DNA from: Frankia nepalensis
Lineage (GTDB): Bacteria > Actinomycetota > Actinomycetes > Frankiales > Frankiaceae
Reading direction: 5' to 3'
NCBI RefSeq assembly: GCF_016786325.1
Contig: NZ_JADWYU010000102.1
Span: 1 to 64,000, forward strand
Length of the DNA stretch: 64,000 bases
Below are positions 9,499 to 18,213 of the stretch, in pieces; position 1 is the stretch's first letter, and each line of letters starts with the position of its first letter. The notes beneath the pieces were generated by a model that was not told where the DNA came from, did no database searches, and saw nothing but the letters and a program-made list of their open reading frames with translations. The position numbers and the translations under genes were made by a program.

Positions 9499-9511
9499 GC
9501 GACCGGGTCGC
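9499..9511. promoter_or_regulatory. Candidate TetR operator palindrome
   Basis: GCGACCGGGTCGC is a perfect 6-1-6 inverted repeat in the short region between the divergent amidohydrolase operon and the TetR gene, 42 bp before the latter's start. Position and symmetry fit an autoregulatory operator controlling both directions. No binding evidence exists beyond the sequence. Confidence 0.45.
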
Positions 9512-9552
9512 GCTGGTGCAAGCTGGTCTTAAGCGGCGGGTACGATCTGGCA

Positions 9553-10140
9553 GTGAACACGGCGACACGGACGAGCGCGCGGGACGTCGCCCGCGGCGCG
9601 GTCCGAGCGATGCTGGCCGAGGTGGCGCTGGAGCTGTTCCGCCGCGACGGCTTCGACAAGGTCACGATCAACGACATCGCCGCGGCGGCCGGGGTGTCCC
9701 GTAGCACCGTCCTGCGCTACTTCGGCACCAAGGAAGACGCCGTCCTCGGTGCCTTCGACGCGCACGGCGAACAGGTCGCCGGTGCGTTGCGCGCCCGTCC
9801 CTCCGGCGAGGACGACTGGACGGCGCTGCGCTACGCGCTCGACATCGTCGTCGACATCTACCGCCAGGATTCCGAGGCCGCCCTCGCCACGACCCGGCTC
9901 GTCCTGGCCACCCCCGCGCTGCACACCCGCCAATGGGAGAAGCAGCACAGCTGGCGACCCGCGCTGGCCCAGGCACTCGCCGAACGCGGCGCGTCCCCAC
10001 GGCCGGAGATCACGCACACCGTACGAGCCGCCGCTGCCCTGGACTGCCTGAACATCGCCATTGCGCACTGGGCGAGATCCGACAACACCCTCAACCTCGA
10101 CGACCTGCTGGACGAAGCCTTCGCCGCACTGCGACAGTGA
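9553..10140 (+). CDS. TetR-family transcriptional regulator
   Basis: 195 residues from GTG 9553. The frame is open far upstream, but that part is antisense to the amidohydrolase gene and is not coding. The N-terminal HTH is typical: ALELFRRDGFDKVTINDIAA, then AGVSRSTVLRYFGTKEDAV. The C-terminal two thirds form the ligand-binding helices. It is divergent from the amidohydrolase, SnoaL, CMD and dioxygenase operon, with a palindrome between, and is probably the pathway repressor. Confidence 0.88.
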   Translation: MNTATRTSARDVARGAVRAMLAEVALELFRRDGFDKVTINDIAAAAGVSRSTVLRYFGTKEDAVLGAFDAHGEQVAGALRARPSGEDDWTALRYALDIVVDIYRQDSEAALATTRLVLATPALHTRQWEKQHSWRPALAQALAERGASPRPEITHTVRAAAALDCLNIAIAHWARSDNTLNLDDLLDEAFAALRQ

Positions 10141-10274
10141 CCAACCGGCCGCCCCGAAGCCTTTGTCGCCTACGTTTCCCGGGCCGCTGGCGAGGACGGA
10201 AAGGCACCTGGGGGCCGCCAGCGGACCCATGACGCTCGGGCGCCGTCCGCTGCCGCGTGAGAGGAAAACACACC

Positions 10275-11279
10275 ATGGGCCTTGAACAACCGGCTGTCGC
10301 GTTGTCCTGTGGCCTACCACCGGGACCGGACTTCGCGGATCTCGCCGTCCTGGCCGAACGACTCGGCTATACCCGGATCTGGATCTACGACTCCGCCGCG
10401 CTGTGGGAGGACCCGTTCGTCCACCTGGCACTCGCGGCGACGCGAACAACCAGGATCGGGCTGGGTACCGCCGTCCTGATACCCCAGCAGCGCTCGGTCA
10501 TGGCCATGGCAAGCGCCATCGCCACCATCGACCGGATCTCCAACGGCCGCTTCCTGGCCTGCTTCGGCACCGGATTCACCGCCCGCCTCACCGTCGGCCA
10601 ACGCCCGATGACCCTCGACGCGCTGACCACCTACGTGACCGCACTGCGCAGCCTGCTCGCCGGCGAGACCACCACCGTCGACGGAAAACCCGTCCGGATG
10701 CTGCACGCCGACGGGCTCGCCGCCCCACGCCCACTCGACGTCCCGCTGTGGCTAAGCGTCTTCGGCCCTCGCGGCACAGCCATAGCCACCGACCTCGCAG
10801 ACGGTGTCATCGGCCCACCCCACCCCACCCTCCCGACCGCGACCATCCTGTCCGGCACAGTCCTCGACCCCAGAGAAAACCCCGGATCGGACCGAGTCAG
10901 GGAAGCCGTCGGGCCATGGCGCGTCGTCGACTGGCACAACGCCTACGCCCGCGGCGGCGCCGAAGCCGTCGACGCCATGCCAGGAGGCCAGACCTGGCGC
11001 AAGGCACTGGAAGCAACCGCTCCTGCCGACGAACGCCATCTCAACATTTTCGAGGGACACGTCACCCACCTGCCGGACCGCGACCGGGGGCTGCTCGACC
11101 ACATCGACACCAAGACGATGATCGGCGAACCCGCCCGCATCGCCCGCAGTCTCACCCGCCTCGCGGCAGCCGGCTACCAGGAAGCCATCTACACACCCTC
11201 CGGACCAGACCTCGTCCGCGAACTCACCACCTTCATCACCGCCCACAGTGCACTCCCGACCAGGCGTACACCGCGATGA
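10275..11279 (+). CDS. LLM-class (luciferase-like, F420 or flavin-dependent) oxidoreductase
   Basis: 334 residues from ATG 10275, preceded by GAGAGGAAA. It shows the TIM-barrel pattern of bacterial luciferase-like and F420-dependent enzymes: LAERLGYTRIWIYDSA, DPFVHLALAATRTTRIGLGT, IDRISNGRFLACFGTGF, PLWLSVFGPRGTAIATDLADG and the late IGEPARIARSLTRLAAAGYQ. F420 is likely in an actinomycete, but the sequence does not decide between F420 and FMN. It lies downstream of the TetR gene and probably belongs to the same catabolic locus. The stop overlaps the start of a small ORF by ATGA. Confidence 0.85.
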   Translation: MGLEQPAVALSCGLPPGPDFADLAVLAERLGYTRIWIYDSAALWEDPFVHLALAATRTTRIGLGTAVLIPQQRSVMAMASAIATIDRISNGRFLACFGTGFTARLTVGQRPMTLDALTTYVTALRSLLAGETTTVDGKPVRMLHADGLAAPRPLDVPLWLSVFGPRGTAIATDLADGVIGPPHPTLPTATILSGTVLDPRENPGSDRVREAVGPWRVVDWHNAYARGGAEAVDAMPGGQTWRKALEATAPADERHLNIFEGHVTHLPDRDRGLLDHIDTKTMIGEPARIARSLTRLAAAGYQEAIYTPSGPDLVRELTTFITAHSALPTRRTPR

Positions 11280-11419
11280 CCGCCCTGCCACGCGCCCGGT
11301 ACCACAGCCCCATCATCCAGGTCAGCCGTGACGTGGCCACCGCCGTGCTGCCCACCGACTCGGGTCGCGAGAACGTGCGAGCGTTCAGGGCCTACCTCCG
11401 CGATCTTCAGGTTGCCTAG
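11276..11419 (+). CDS. Small ORF translationally coupled to the LLM oxidoreductase
   Basis: 47 codons starting at an ATG that overlaps the preceding stop codon as ATGA. The peptide (MTALPRARYHSPIIQVSRDV...) has mixed composition and no recognised domain. The tight overlap favours translation. It may also be the start of a longer gene lost by rearrangement, because the next gene is convergent 70 bp away. Confidence 0.35.
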   Translation: MTALPRARYHSPIIQVSRDVATAVLPTDSGRENVRAFRAYLRDLQVA

Positions 11420-11489
11420 TCACTAGCCACCTCCCGGCCGGCTTCCCGCCGCTGTGTCCCATGCGTGTCCTGGTGGCTACGTTTCGCTA

Positions 11490-12308
11490 TCAGTCCTGGT
11501 CGGTGAGTAGCAGTGTGGCGAGCGGTTCGAGGGTGGTCACGAGCTCGTCGAGCTCGTCGGGCCCGAGGCTCTCGTACGGCTTCGCGGCGAGGTCGTCGGT
11601 GAGCGCCTCGACTCGCTGCCTGACGGCGCGGCCCGTTTCGCTCAGCCAACCATCGTCTCCGATCAGGTTACGGGCGCGCATCCCGTCGATCACGGCGGCG
11701 AGCTGCGCTGGGGGGAGGTGGTGGATCCGTCCGAACTTCTCCGCGGGCATGCCCACGCCGAGGGCGTAGAGGACGTGGGCCTCCAGACCGCTGACACCTT
11801 CGATCATCAGGGCGGCGATGTGCCCGTCGCCACGGTGCTCGCGCAGCATGGAAGCCGCATGGAAGAGACGAGCCACCACGTCATCGGGGATCGGGATCGC
11901 GCGCAGCGCGGCGTACATGGGCCGGCCTTCGAACGGTGCGCTGGTCGCAGCCCGCAGCAACAGTTCGGCGGCCCGTGCGAAGGCGGGCGAGTCGACGTGA
12001 TCGCCGAGAGCCCGCCGCAACGCCTTCACACAACCCACCTGACGAGCGGCGATCGCCGCTTCGGGCGTGGTCGTGTCCCACACCTTCGGGATGTGGCGGG
12101 CGACCTCGCCGGGAGCGAAGTTGTAGAAGAGCGCGTCCACCACTTCCGCCGGGACGAGACCCAGAGGCGCCGCCCGTCCGGCGAAGTAGGTATCCCAGTA
12201 GTTGGTGAACCCCAGGGCGAACATCGCCTCATTGGGTTCGTCGGCCGCGTAGGGGATGACACCGATCGGCTCGACCAGCTCGAACATCCGGCGTGCCATC
12301 GAGTTCAT
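11490..12308 (-). CDS. SCO6745-family protein (helix-rich, HTH-like)
   Basis: 272 residues from ATG 12308, with a strong AGGAGGA ribosome site 7-14 bp upstream on the minus strand. The sequence begins MNSMARRMFELVEPIGVIPY and has the family pattern: YFAGRAAPLG, an internal helical core (PAFARAAELLLRAA), DGHIAALMIEGVSGLEAHVL and a C-terminal section resembling a winged HTH (LSETGRAVRQRVEALTD). The family is common in actinobacteria and its biochemical role is unknown. Confidence 0.8.
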   Translation of the reverse strand: MNSMARRMFELVEPIGVIPYAADEPNEAMFALGFTNYWDTYFAGRAAPLGLVPAEVVDALFYNFAPGEVARHIPKVWDTTTPEAAIAARQVGCVKALRRALGDHVDSPAFARAAELLLRAATSAPFEGRPMYAALRAIPIPDDVVARLFHAASMLREHRGDGHIAALMIEGVSGLEAHVLYALGVGMPAEKFGRIHHLPPAQLAAVIDGMRARNLIGDDGWLSETGRAVRQRVEALTDDLAAKPYESLGPDELDELVTTLEPLATLLLTDQD

Positions 12309-12489
12309 GGTCTGATCCTCCTGCTGCCCACCGCATCTTGCGGAACACTCACGATCACTTAGACGCTGGACCCCCGCGAAACTCATCGATGGGAGTGGCC
12401 CGCTCGACCGCGCACACCCGCCCGGAGACCCTGGCCGTCCACGACGTCTCACCGCACGAGCGGTGGGCGGTCACCCGCGGCGCCTACTT

Positions 12490-12714
12490 GCCGCCGCCGG
12501 CGACAAGGTTGTGACCCATTGGACGGCGGTCGGCACCGACACCGTCGGTTTCATGGGGCACAGCCCGACCGGGCGGACGGCGACCGTCACCGGCATCACC
12601 ATCCACCGGCTCGCCGGCGGGCTGCTCGTCGAGCATTGGGACGAGTGGGACCTGGCTGGCCTGCTCCAGCTCGGCATCGCGGGCCCAGCCGGCGCGGACG
12701 GGCCCGGCGCCTGA
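12490..12714 (+). pseudogene. C-terminal fragment of a SnoaL-like polyketide cyclase-type protein
   Basis: From about 12500 the frame reads DKVVTHWTAVGTDTVGFMGH, then PTGRTATVTGITIHRLAGG and LLVEHWDEWDLAGLLQLG. This is the C-terminal half of ester-cyclase/SnoaL proteins, with the diagnostic GITIHR and EHWDEWD motifs. The N-terminal half is missing and upstream sequence in this frame shows no homology. It is most likely a dead remnant, though the open frame continues from an upstream ATG at 12463. Confidence 0.65.
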
Positions 12715-12827
12715 GGCCGCTGACCCGCCCCGTTTTTTCCGGACAGCGCCCCAACTAGAATGGGGACGGACTGTCGGGTCGCGGCGTTCGGGTGCTGGCG
12801 GTTGGGGACGCTGGTTGAATCACCGCG

Positions 12828-12941
12828 ATGGACAGCGTCGAGCTACGTGACCGGTTGGGCCGGCCGCGCCGAGCCCAGGTCGGCGCGATCCGGGTGCCCC
12901 ACAAGCCGCTGCTGCTGGTGTGGCTGCGCCGGGAGCCGTCT
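12828..12941 (+). pseudogene. N-terminal remnant of a phosphorothioate-DNA-binding (SBD) restriction endonuclease-like protein
   Basis: From ATG 12828 the first about 35 codons give RLGRPRRAQVGAIRVPHKPL followed by LLVWL, very like the conserved start of sulfur-binding-domain restriction proteins (the RAPHKPLLLLWLLGR block). Homology then stops and the frame becomes Arg/Ser-rich, so the rest of the gene is deleted or frameshifted. If correct, it is the scar of a Type IV restriction system that reads phosphorothioated DNA. Confidence 0.45.
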
Positions 12942-13183
12942 CGATGCGGCCCGCACTATGCCGCGACATCTTCGAACCGCTTCCTGGCGAGGAGAACTGG
13001 TCGGCTCTCTCATCGAAGGCGGGGCCTTCGGCCTGTGAGCCCCGCGGAGCACGTGTTCAGGGCCGATCTTGGCGGGTTGGGCATCGACCGGACGCGGGAC
13101 TTGCGAGCCGGTATGCGTCGCGCTCGCGGTTGCCGAATACCCGTCGCGGGCCTGCTTTCGCGCGGGTGGCAGGATGCGGTGGC

Positions 13184-13660
13184 ATGGGAGACAGCACCTT
13201 TACCGTGCAGCGTTCGACGACCGTCGACGCGCCACCTGAACGGATTTATGGCCATATCACCGACTTTCGTCAGTGGCGGGCCTGGTCGCCCTGGGAAGAT
13301 CTGGACCCGAATCTGACGCGTGCCTACTCGGGGCCCGAGTCGGGCGCCGGCGCGTCCTACGCCTGGTCCGGCAACCGCAAGGCCGGGCAAGGCCGCATGA
13401 AGATCATCGACGCCGACAGTCCCCGGACGCTGCGGGTCGAGCTCGTCTTCGAGAAGCCGTGGAAGTCCCGCAACGACGTGGTGTTCAGCATCGAGCCGGC
13501 GGGAGACGGCTCCCTGGTCACCTGGTCGATGACGGGGCCGAGGCCGTTGATGCTGAGGCTGCTGGGCTTCGTCATGTCCATGGAAAAGATGATCGGCCCG
13601 GACTTCGAGAAGGGCCTCGCCCGCCTGAAGGCTGCGGCCGAGAGCCCGAAGGCGCCCTGA
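13184..13660 (+). CDS. SRPBCC-family (START/polyketide cyclase-like) protein
   Basis: 158 residues from ATG 13184. The pattern is typical of small SRPBCC proteins: FTVQRSTTVDAPPERIYGHI at the start, WSPWEDLDP, GxGASYAWSGN, then strands ending in the helix MEKMIGPDFEKGLARLKAAA. This fold binds hydrophobic ligands, and the single-domain members are mostly uncharacterised. It is a complete gene with normal GC-rich codon use, standing between remnants upstream and a membrane protein downstream. Confidence 0.85.
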   Translation: MGDSTFTVQRSTTVDAPPERIYGHITDFRQWRAWSPWEDLDPNLTRAYSGPESGAGASYAWSGNRKAGQGRMKIIDADSPRTLRVELVFEKPWKSRNDVVFSIEPAGDGSLVTWSMTGPRPLMLRLLGFVMSMEKMIGPDFEKGLARLKAAAESPKAP

Positions 13661-13877
13661 CCTCGCCGGTCTCCGGCCGCCCCGTGTCGGTCGGCCGAGA
13701 TCGTCAGACGCCCAGCGGGATGCGAGCTGTCGCCGGCTCTTGGTTAACATTCGGATACCTGGCTGGCGATGATGTATCGCGGGCGGTCGCGCTACCCGGT
13801 GGCGACCTGGCGCCGGTGCCAGCGTATGGTTGGGTCAGCGGCAGGCCGTCGGCCGGAGCTCCCAACCGTTGGAGACG

Positions 13878-14576
13878 ATGATTTTTCTGACGGTGGCAGA
13901 ATCGACGCCAGACGGTCCGGCAGCTACCGCGGTGGAGTCCGCCGAACCCGACGCGCGACTTCCCAGGCCCATGATGATTGTCAGGCACGGGCTGCCCCAT
14001 CTTGTCGAGGCGACGGTCATACCGGCGGTCCTCTTTCTTGTCGTTCTGCACTTTTCCAGCTTCACGCTCGCCGCGTTGGCGGCGTTGGTGTGGGAATACG
14101 CCGCGGTGAGCCGCCGTGTGGCGATGAGGCGGCGGATCCCGGCGCTGCTGGTACTGTCCTCGATCGGGCTGACCGTGCGCACCGCCGTGGCAATCATGAA
14201 CGGCAGCGCCTTCATCTACTTTCTTCAGCCCGTCATCGTCGCTGGAGTCGTCGGATTGATGTTCCTGCTGTCCGCGCTTTCCCCGCGGCCACTCGTGCAT
14301 CGACTGGCTCGTGATTTCTGCCCGCTGCCTCACGGCGTGACGGGACGGCCCGGCGTGCGCAGGCTGTTTCTCGGGCTCACGCTCCTGTGGGCGGCGGTCA
14401 ACCTCGGGAACTCCGCCTTCACGTACTGGTTGCTGACATCCCAGACGACCGAGGTCTTCGTCGCGGTCCGCGGGATTACCAGCACCGCCCTGCCCGTCAC
14501 GGCCACGTTGATCACCATCGCCTGGTCGTGGCGGGTCGCCGGCCAGGAGGGTCTCCGCGCAACCCCCGCGGTCTGA
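13878..14576 (+). CDS. VC0807/DUF3159-like multi-pass membrane protein
   Basis: 232 residues from ATG 13878; a TTG at 13830 in frame is less likely. Five to six hydrophobic helices are visible, including VIPAVLFLVVLHFSSFTLAA, IPALLVLSSIGLTVRTAVAI, FLQPVIVAGVVGLMFLLSAL and LFLGLTLLWAAVNLGNSAFT, with the typical RPLVHRLARDFCPLP loop between. Members are annotated only as conserved membrane proteins. A truncated transposase begins within a few bases of its stop codon, so its 3' flank was replaced. Confidence 0.75.
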   Translation: MIFLTVAESTPDGPAATAVESAEPDARLPRPMMIVRHGLPHLVEATVIPAVLFLVVLHFSSFTLAALAALVWEYAAVSRRVAMRRRIPALLVLSSIGLTVRTAVAIMNGSAFIYFLQPVIVAGVVGLMFLLSALSPRPLVHRLARDFCPLPHGVTGRPGVRRLFLGLTLLWAAVNLGNSAFTYWLLTSQTTEVFVAVRGITSTALPVTATLITIAWSWRVAGQEGLRATPAV

Positions 14577-15400
14577 ACATCCAGGCCGGTCATCCTGCTG
14601 CCGACCTGCCCGTCCAGCTGTGCGGGCGGCTGCGCTCCGACCGGGTCTTCCGCCTGCCCGTGCCACCCCGCCCGCCGAGGGCGGACGGCCGCCCGCCCCG
14701 CCACGGCCCCGAGTTCCGTCTCGCAGACCCCGCCAGCTGGCCCGAGCCCGCGGTCACGACCAGCACGGATACGGCCCGCTACGGGCAGGCGGTCGCCACC
14801 GCCTGGGACCGGCCACACCCTCGACTGACTCGCCGCGCCGCCTGGGCCGGCCACACCGGCGAGCTCCCGATCCTCGAAGGCACCCTCGTCCGCCTCGTCG
14901 TCGAACGGCTGCCCGGCGAACGCAACCCGAAGCCACTGTGGCTGTGGTGCTCAACCACCAGCGCCACCGCGGCCCAGATCGACCGTTTCTGGCAGGCATT
15001 CCTGCGCAGATTCGATCTTGAGCACACCTTTCGCATGCTCAAACAGACCCTCGGCTGGACGACGCCCCGGCTACGCAACCCGGCCGCCGCGGACCGCTGG
15101 ACCTGGCTGATCCTGGCCGCCTACACCCAGCTCCGCCTCGCCCGGCCCCTGGTCATCGACCTGCGTCGTCCGTGGGAACGACCCGCCACCCGGCCCGCCC
15201 GACTGACCCCGGCCCGTGTCCGCCGCGGGTTCCGTAACCTCCGCCCGAAGACCGCCCAGCCGGCCAGTGCGCCGAAACCCAGCCGCCCCGGACCCGGCCG
15301 CCCCACTGGCAGCACGAACCGACGACCCGCCGCCACCCAGCCCGTCGGCAAGATCAGGGACGGCTCAACCCCGACACAGCCTGAGAGACAGACAAGTTAA
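14577..15400 (+). mobile_element. 5'-truncated IS transposase of the NF041680 type (C-terminal part)
   Basis: The open frame from about 14585 to TAA 15398-15400 reads as the C-terminal about 270 residues of an actinobacterial DDE transposase: DLPVQLCGRLRSDRVFRLPV, the WPEPAVTTSTDTARYGQAVA block, the glutamate-containing FDLEHTFRMLKQTLGWTTPR core and the tail RLTPARVRRGFRNLRPKT. The N-terminal half with the first catalytic Asp and the left end of the element are missing, so it is inactive. Homology starts directly after the stop codon of the VC0807-like gene. Confidence 0.8.
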
Positions 15401-15419
15401 ACAACAAGCTAAGGGGATA

Positions 15420-15586
15420 CGGTCGGAGTGCAGGAACATCTGGCCGGCGAACGATGCCCCACCGCGTGCGTTGAAGGCACCGCCGTCGCGGATGTGCTCA
15501 TCGAGCTCGCAGGCGCGCTCCCACAGATCAGGATGCTGGTCCCTCAACGACGCCCACCGGATGCTGCGCGAGCTCGGGCACGTTAT
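15420..15586 (-). pseudogene. Remnant of a phosphoadenosine phosphosulfate reductase-like protein
   Basis: About 55 codons on the minus strand read CPSSRSIRWASLRDQHPDLW, then ERACELDEHIRDGGAFNARG and FAGQMFLHSDRIPL. This matches the C-terminal part of phage- and island-borne PAPS-reductase-superfamily proteins (CP..R...W..LRD..PDLWE.A). There is no start and no N-terminal P-loop-like domain; the sequence is lost on both sides. I regard it as a decayed fragment. Confidence 0.4.
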
Positions 15587-16014
15587 TGAGAGTCTGTCGT
15601 TCCTGGCTGCAGCGAGCTACCGGGGGCGCGGCCCAGGACGCGTCACCGCAAGGGGATCCCCTAACGGCCACCGCTCGCGGAGCGCCGGGCCGAGTCACAG
15701 CGTCGGGCTCGCGCCGCTCGCCTTGACAGTCACTCTCGCTGCGTTAGGACGCACCCGCGCCGTTGCGATCGCGTGCGTCACCGCCCATCAGCGGTTCCGC
15801 AACCTAGACGCTCCGATCAGCGAACGGACGGCATCTGGGCGAATACCTCGTGGCCATCCAGGGTGATCTCGATCTGCCGCGCGGCGACAGGCAGCAGCCC
15901 GGCGTCCTTCCTGGAGGGCGGCGGGTCCAGGGGCGATTCTGGGAGGCACCTGCGCCGGCCTCGGCTTCTGTGTCCGCCGTAGCCACCCGGCCTAACCGCC
16001 TGCCCCAAGCCGCC

Positions 16015-16040
16015 CGCCGTACTCCGCGCGGAGTACGGCG
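16015..16040. promoter_or_regulatory. Perfect 26-bp palindrome upstream of the MMPL operon
   Basis: The half-site CGCCGTACTCCGC is followed directly by its exact reverse complement, with no spacer. It lies 56 bp upstream of the ATG of the MMPL exporter gene, where a repressor operator is expected. A second imperfect inverted repeat, GTCTG...CAGAC, follows at about 16044-16060. No TetR or MarR gene is adjacent. Alternative readings are a transcription-stop hairpin or a leader RNA structure. Confidence 0.6.
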
Positions 16041-16095
16041 AAGTGTCTGCCGTGGCCAGACGCGTCAACCCCGCCGGCTTGACAGCGTGATCGCC

Positions 16096-18210
16096 ATGAC
16101 TTCTGAACTACGGGCGCCTGACCACTCCGGTGCCGATACCAGACCGAAGAAATCACGGACCAAGACCATGCTGCCGTGGCTCATGCTGGCGGTGTGGATC
16201 GGGTTGGTGGTGGGCAGCTTCTCACTCGCCGGCAAACTCGACTCGGTGACCCGCGACGGCCAGGCCGACTACCTGCCGGCCAGCGCCCAGTCGACCAAGG
16301 TGCTCCAGGCCGAGGCCGGGCTGCCCGGCGGTGAGAACGGCCTGCTCGTGGTCTTGTACGAACGGCCCGACGGCCTCCAACCGGGCGATCGGGAGGCTGT
16401 GGCTCGCGGCCACGCCGAGCTGGCGGAGCGATTCGGCAACGACACCGATGCGCCGCCCCAGATCGTCGACTCCAAGGACGGCACGGCCCTGATGTATGCG
16501 CTGCCGCTCGACCACGAGGCGATCGATGAGGAGGCTGGCGCCACCGCGGAGGCGCGGGACCTGCTTGCCGACCGGCCGGACGGTCTGAACGCCTATGTCA
16601 CCGGTCCGACCGCGATCGGGGCCGACATGGACGAGGTCTTCGATGCCGTCGACGCGACGTTGATGCTCGCTACTGCCGCAGTGGTGGCGGTCCTCCTGAT
16701 CCTGACGTACCGCAGTCCACTGCTGTGGCTGGTCCCGCTCGTCTCGGTCGGGGCCGCGGCGGTCGCGTCGATGGGTGTCGTCTACGCACTTACACAAGTC
16801 TTTGATTTCACGATCACGAGCATGAGCTCAGCGCTGCTGATCGTCCTGGTCTTCGGCGCGGGCACCGACTACGCCTTGCTTCTCGTGTCTCGCTACCGCG
16901 AGGAACTGCACCACCACGAGCGGCCGATCGACGCGATGCTGGCGGCACTGCGTGGGGCCGGGCCGGCCATCCTCGCTTCGGCGGCGACGGTGGTCGCCGG
17001 CCTGTTGTGCCTCTTGGCCGCGGATCTCAACAGCATCAGCAGCCTCGGTCCGGTCGGTGCGGCGGGCATCGGGGCCGCGTTGCTGGTCATGCTGACACTC
17101 TTCCCAGCCCTGCTGGTGGTGCTCGGGCGCCGCGTCTTCTGGCCGTTCGTGCCGCGACTCGGGGTTGAGGCACACGCATCCGGATCGCGGTGGGCTCGGC
17201 TTGGCGAGCTGGTCGCGCGCCGCCGCGTCGTTGGCTGGGTGGTGCCGCTGGTGATCCTGGGCGGTCTCGCGCTGGGCACCGTTGGTGTCAACAGCGCCCT
17301 TCCGCAGCTGGACCAGTTCGCCCGTTCGACACCGGAGTCGGTGACCGGGGCGAAGCTGATCGAAGCGCGCTATCCCGACCAGGGCGGTCAGCCGCTGACC
17401 GTGATGAGTCGACCGGACCACAGCCGTGAGGTCCTGGCCGCCGTCGAAAGTACGCCGGGGGTTGTCAGCGCCGAGATCGGCCGGGCCAGCGACGACTGGG
17501 TGGAGATCTCGGTGATCCCGGTCGACTCGCCAGAAAGCACGGGTGAGACCGCAACGATCAAGCACCTTCGGGAGAACGTACGCGAGGTCGCCGGTGAGGC
17601 CGCGCTGGTCGGCGGTCCGAGTGCTGAAAAGCTCGACGAGGCCGAGACCAACAAGAGCGACCGCAATCTGGTGATGCCGCTGATCCTGCTGGTGGTGCTC
17701 GCCATCCTCGGGCTGCTGCTACGGGCCATCGTGGCTCCGCTAGTGCTGGTCGCCACCGTCGTGGTGTCGTACTTCGGAGCCCTCGGACTGTGCAACCTGT
17801 TGTTTGACCATGTGCTCGGGTTCGCCGGGTTGGAGTCATCGGTGCCCCTGATCGGGTTCCTTTTCCTGGTCGCCCTCGGTGTCGACTACAACATCTTCTT
17901 GATGACCCGGGTGCGTGAAGAAGCCGTCCGGCACGGCACTGTCGAGGGTACGAAGCGTGGCCTCGCAACGACCGGTGGCGTCATCACCTCGGCCGGCGTC
18001 GTGCTGGCGGCGACGTTCGCGGTGCTCGCCTCGCTGCCGCTCGTCATGCTCGTCGAGATTGGGATACTGGTGGCCGTCGGCGTGCTCATCGACACCTTGC
18101 TGGTGCGGTCCATCGTGGTTCCCGCACTGACGATGTCGCTGGGTTCGCGGATCTGGTGGCCCAGCAAGCTCTGGCGCGCGAGTGAGGACAGCGTCGATGA
18201 CCGTGTGTAG
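16096..18210 (+). CDS. MMPL/RND-family membrane transporter
   Basis: 704 residues from ATG 16096, which has the N-terminus expected for the family (RTKTMLPWLMLAVWIGLVVG). Two repeats each have a periplasmic loop and five to six transmembrane helices. The conserved intramembrane motif is seen as VFGAGTDYALLLVSRYREEL in the first half and FLVALGVDYNIFLMTRVREE in the second, carrying the proton-relay Asp-Tyr pair. The early YLPASAQSTKVLQ is also typical. Such proteins export lipids, drugs or secondary metabolites using the proton gradient. A histidine kinase gene starts 3 bp after the stop and a response regulator overlaps that, so the three form one operon. Confidence 0.92.
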   Translation: MTSELRAPDHSGADTRPKKSRTKTMLPWLMLAVWIGLVVGSFSLAGKLDSVTRDGQADYLPASAQSTKVLQAEAGLPGGENGLLVVLYERPDGLQPGDREAVARGHAELAERFGNDTDAPPQIVDSKDGTALMYALPLDHEAIDEEAGATAEARDLLADRPDGLNAYVTGPTAIGADMDEVFDAVDATLMLATAAVVAVLLILTYRSPLLWLVPLVSVGAAAVASMGVVYALTQVFDFTITSMSSALLIVLVFGAGTDYALLLVSRYREELHHHERPIDAMLAALRGAGPAILASAATVVAGLLCLLAADLNSISSLGPVGAAGIGAALLVMLTLFPALLVVLGRRVFWPFVPRLGVEAHASGSRWARLGELVARRRVVGWVVPLVILGGLALGTVGVNSALPQLDQFARSTPESVTGAKLIEARYPDQGGQPLTVMSRPDHSREVLAAVESTPGVVSAEIGRASDDWVEISVIPVDSPESTGETATIKHLRENVREVAGEAALVGGPSAEKLDEAETNKSDRNLVMPLILLVVLAILGLLLRAIVAPLVLVATVVVSYFGALGLCNLLFDHVLGFAGLESSVPLIGFLFLVALGVDYNIFLMTRVREEAVRHGTVEGTKRGLATTGGVITSAGVVLAATFAVLASLPLVMLVEIGILVAVGVLIDTLLVRSIVVPALTMSLGSRIWWPSKLWRASEDSVDDRV

Positions 18211-18213
18211 ACG

